Positions 5,729 to 5,813 of a stretch of DNA of 5,813 bases are shown here, piece after piece. Under the pieces are notes generated by a model. The model made no database searches. It saw only the letters and a list, made by a program, of their open reading frames with translations, and was not told the origin of the DNA. A program made the translations under genes and the position numbers. The stretch covers positions 44,143-49,955 of the forward strand of contig NZ_JACXJG010000001.1 in NCBI RefSeq assembly GCF_014904065.1, given 5' to 3'. The stretch is from Gulosibacter sediminis. GTDB lineage: Bacteria > Actinomycetota > Actinomycetes > Actinomycetales > Microbacteriaceae. Positions within the stretch are counted from its first letter, which is position 1. Each line of letters starts with the position of its first letter.

Positions 5729-5813
5729 GATGTATCGACCGTAGGAGGCGCCAATGGCCGTGGGTTGAACCCCAGGCGAACTTCGGGACGAGATTGGGTT
5801 GCGGGGACGTATC
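5729..5813 (-). promoter_or_regulatory. Upstream region of the glycosyltransferase gene
   Basis: No gene is visible in these 85 bases. On the - strand TACGGT (5742-5737) ends 8 bases before the ATG and could be a -10 box giving a leaderless transcript; no good -35 box is seen at 16-19 bases. The odd palindrome GGGTT-G-AACCC (5762-5772) and a second TGGGTTG copy (5795-5801, the first at 5761-5767) could be protein-binding sites. All of this is weak. Confidence 0.3.

Noticed and set aside
5743..5768. Strong Shine-Dalgarno AGGAGG followed by ATG on the + strand
   Set aside because: The frame is only four codons (M-A-V-G-stop). It is preceded by another tiny frame, and I see no downstream + strand gene before the window ends. 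It is probably chance, though a gene starting beyond 5813 cannot be excluded.
5755..5813. tRNA T-arm-like sequence (GGGGTTCAACCCA on the - strand)
   Set aside because: Stem and loop lengths do not fit a 5-bp stem with a 7-base loop, and no acceptor, D or anticodon arm can be assembled around it.

Overview
The window is high-GC DNA whose genes look like those of an actinobacterium, most likely a member of the Microbacteriaceae or a near relative. The evidence is the strong G/C bias at third codon positions, the gene order sdhC-sdhD-sdhA-sdhB, the style of the succinate dehydrogenase subunits, and an actinobacterial-type GDP-mannose-dependent mannosyltransferase next to them. The family-level placement is an inference from gene style, not from a phylogenetic marker.

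Layout from left to right. Bases 1-740 (+) hold a TauE/SafE (TSUP) family membrane transporter whose first few codons lie outside the window. It converges on the sdh operon, and the 111-base gap between them (741-851) holds hairpins, including a perfect 17-bp stem that can serve as a terminator for both strands. Bases 852-4412 (-) hold a complete succinate dehydrogenase operon, transcribed right to left as sdhC, sdhD, sdhA, sdhB, with gaps of 12, 55 and 23 bases. Bases 4413-4579 are the sdhC leader, with a hairpin just after the upstream gene, two short repeats and an A-tract. Bases 4580-5728 (-) hold a GT4-type glycosyltransferase resembling mannosyltransferase MgtA. The last 85 bases are its upstream region.

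The four Sdh proteins form complex II (succinate:quinone oxidoreductase). SdhA oxidises succinate with covalently bound FAD. SdhB carries electrons through three iron-sulfur clusters. SdhC and SdhD anchor the complex in the membrane, hold heme and reduce quinone, which is menaquinone in most actinobacteria. All catalytic and cluster residues checked by eye are present, so the enzyme should be functional. The glycosyltransferase and the transporter have no obvious biochemical link to complex II.

This is mostly ordinary core-genome sequence; I see no mobile element, CRISPR array, RNA gene or new multi-gene system. The most informative observation is that SdhC and SdhD share the same two spaced motifs (R-x-[ST]-G-x9-H in helix I and H-x2-N-G-L-R-x-I-x2-D in helix II). 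Together they give four histidines placed as in di-heme anchors. This predicts a two-polypeptide, two-heme (type A) complex II rather than the one-heme E. coli type.
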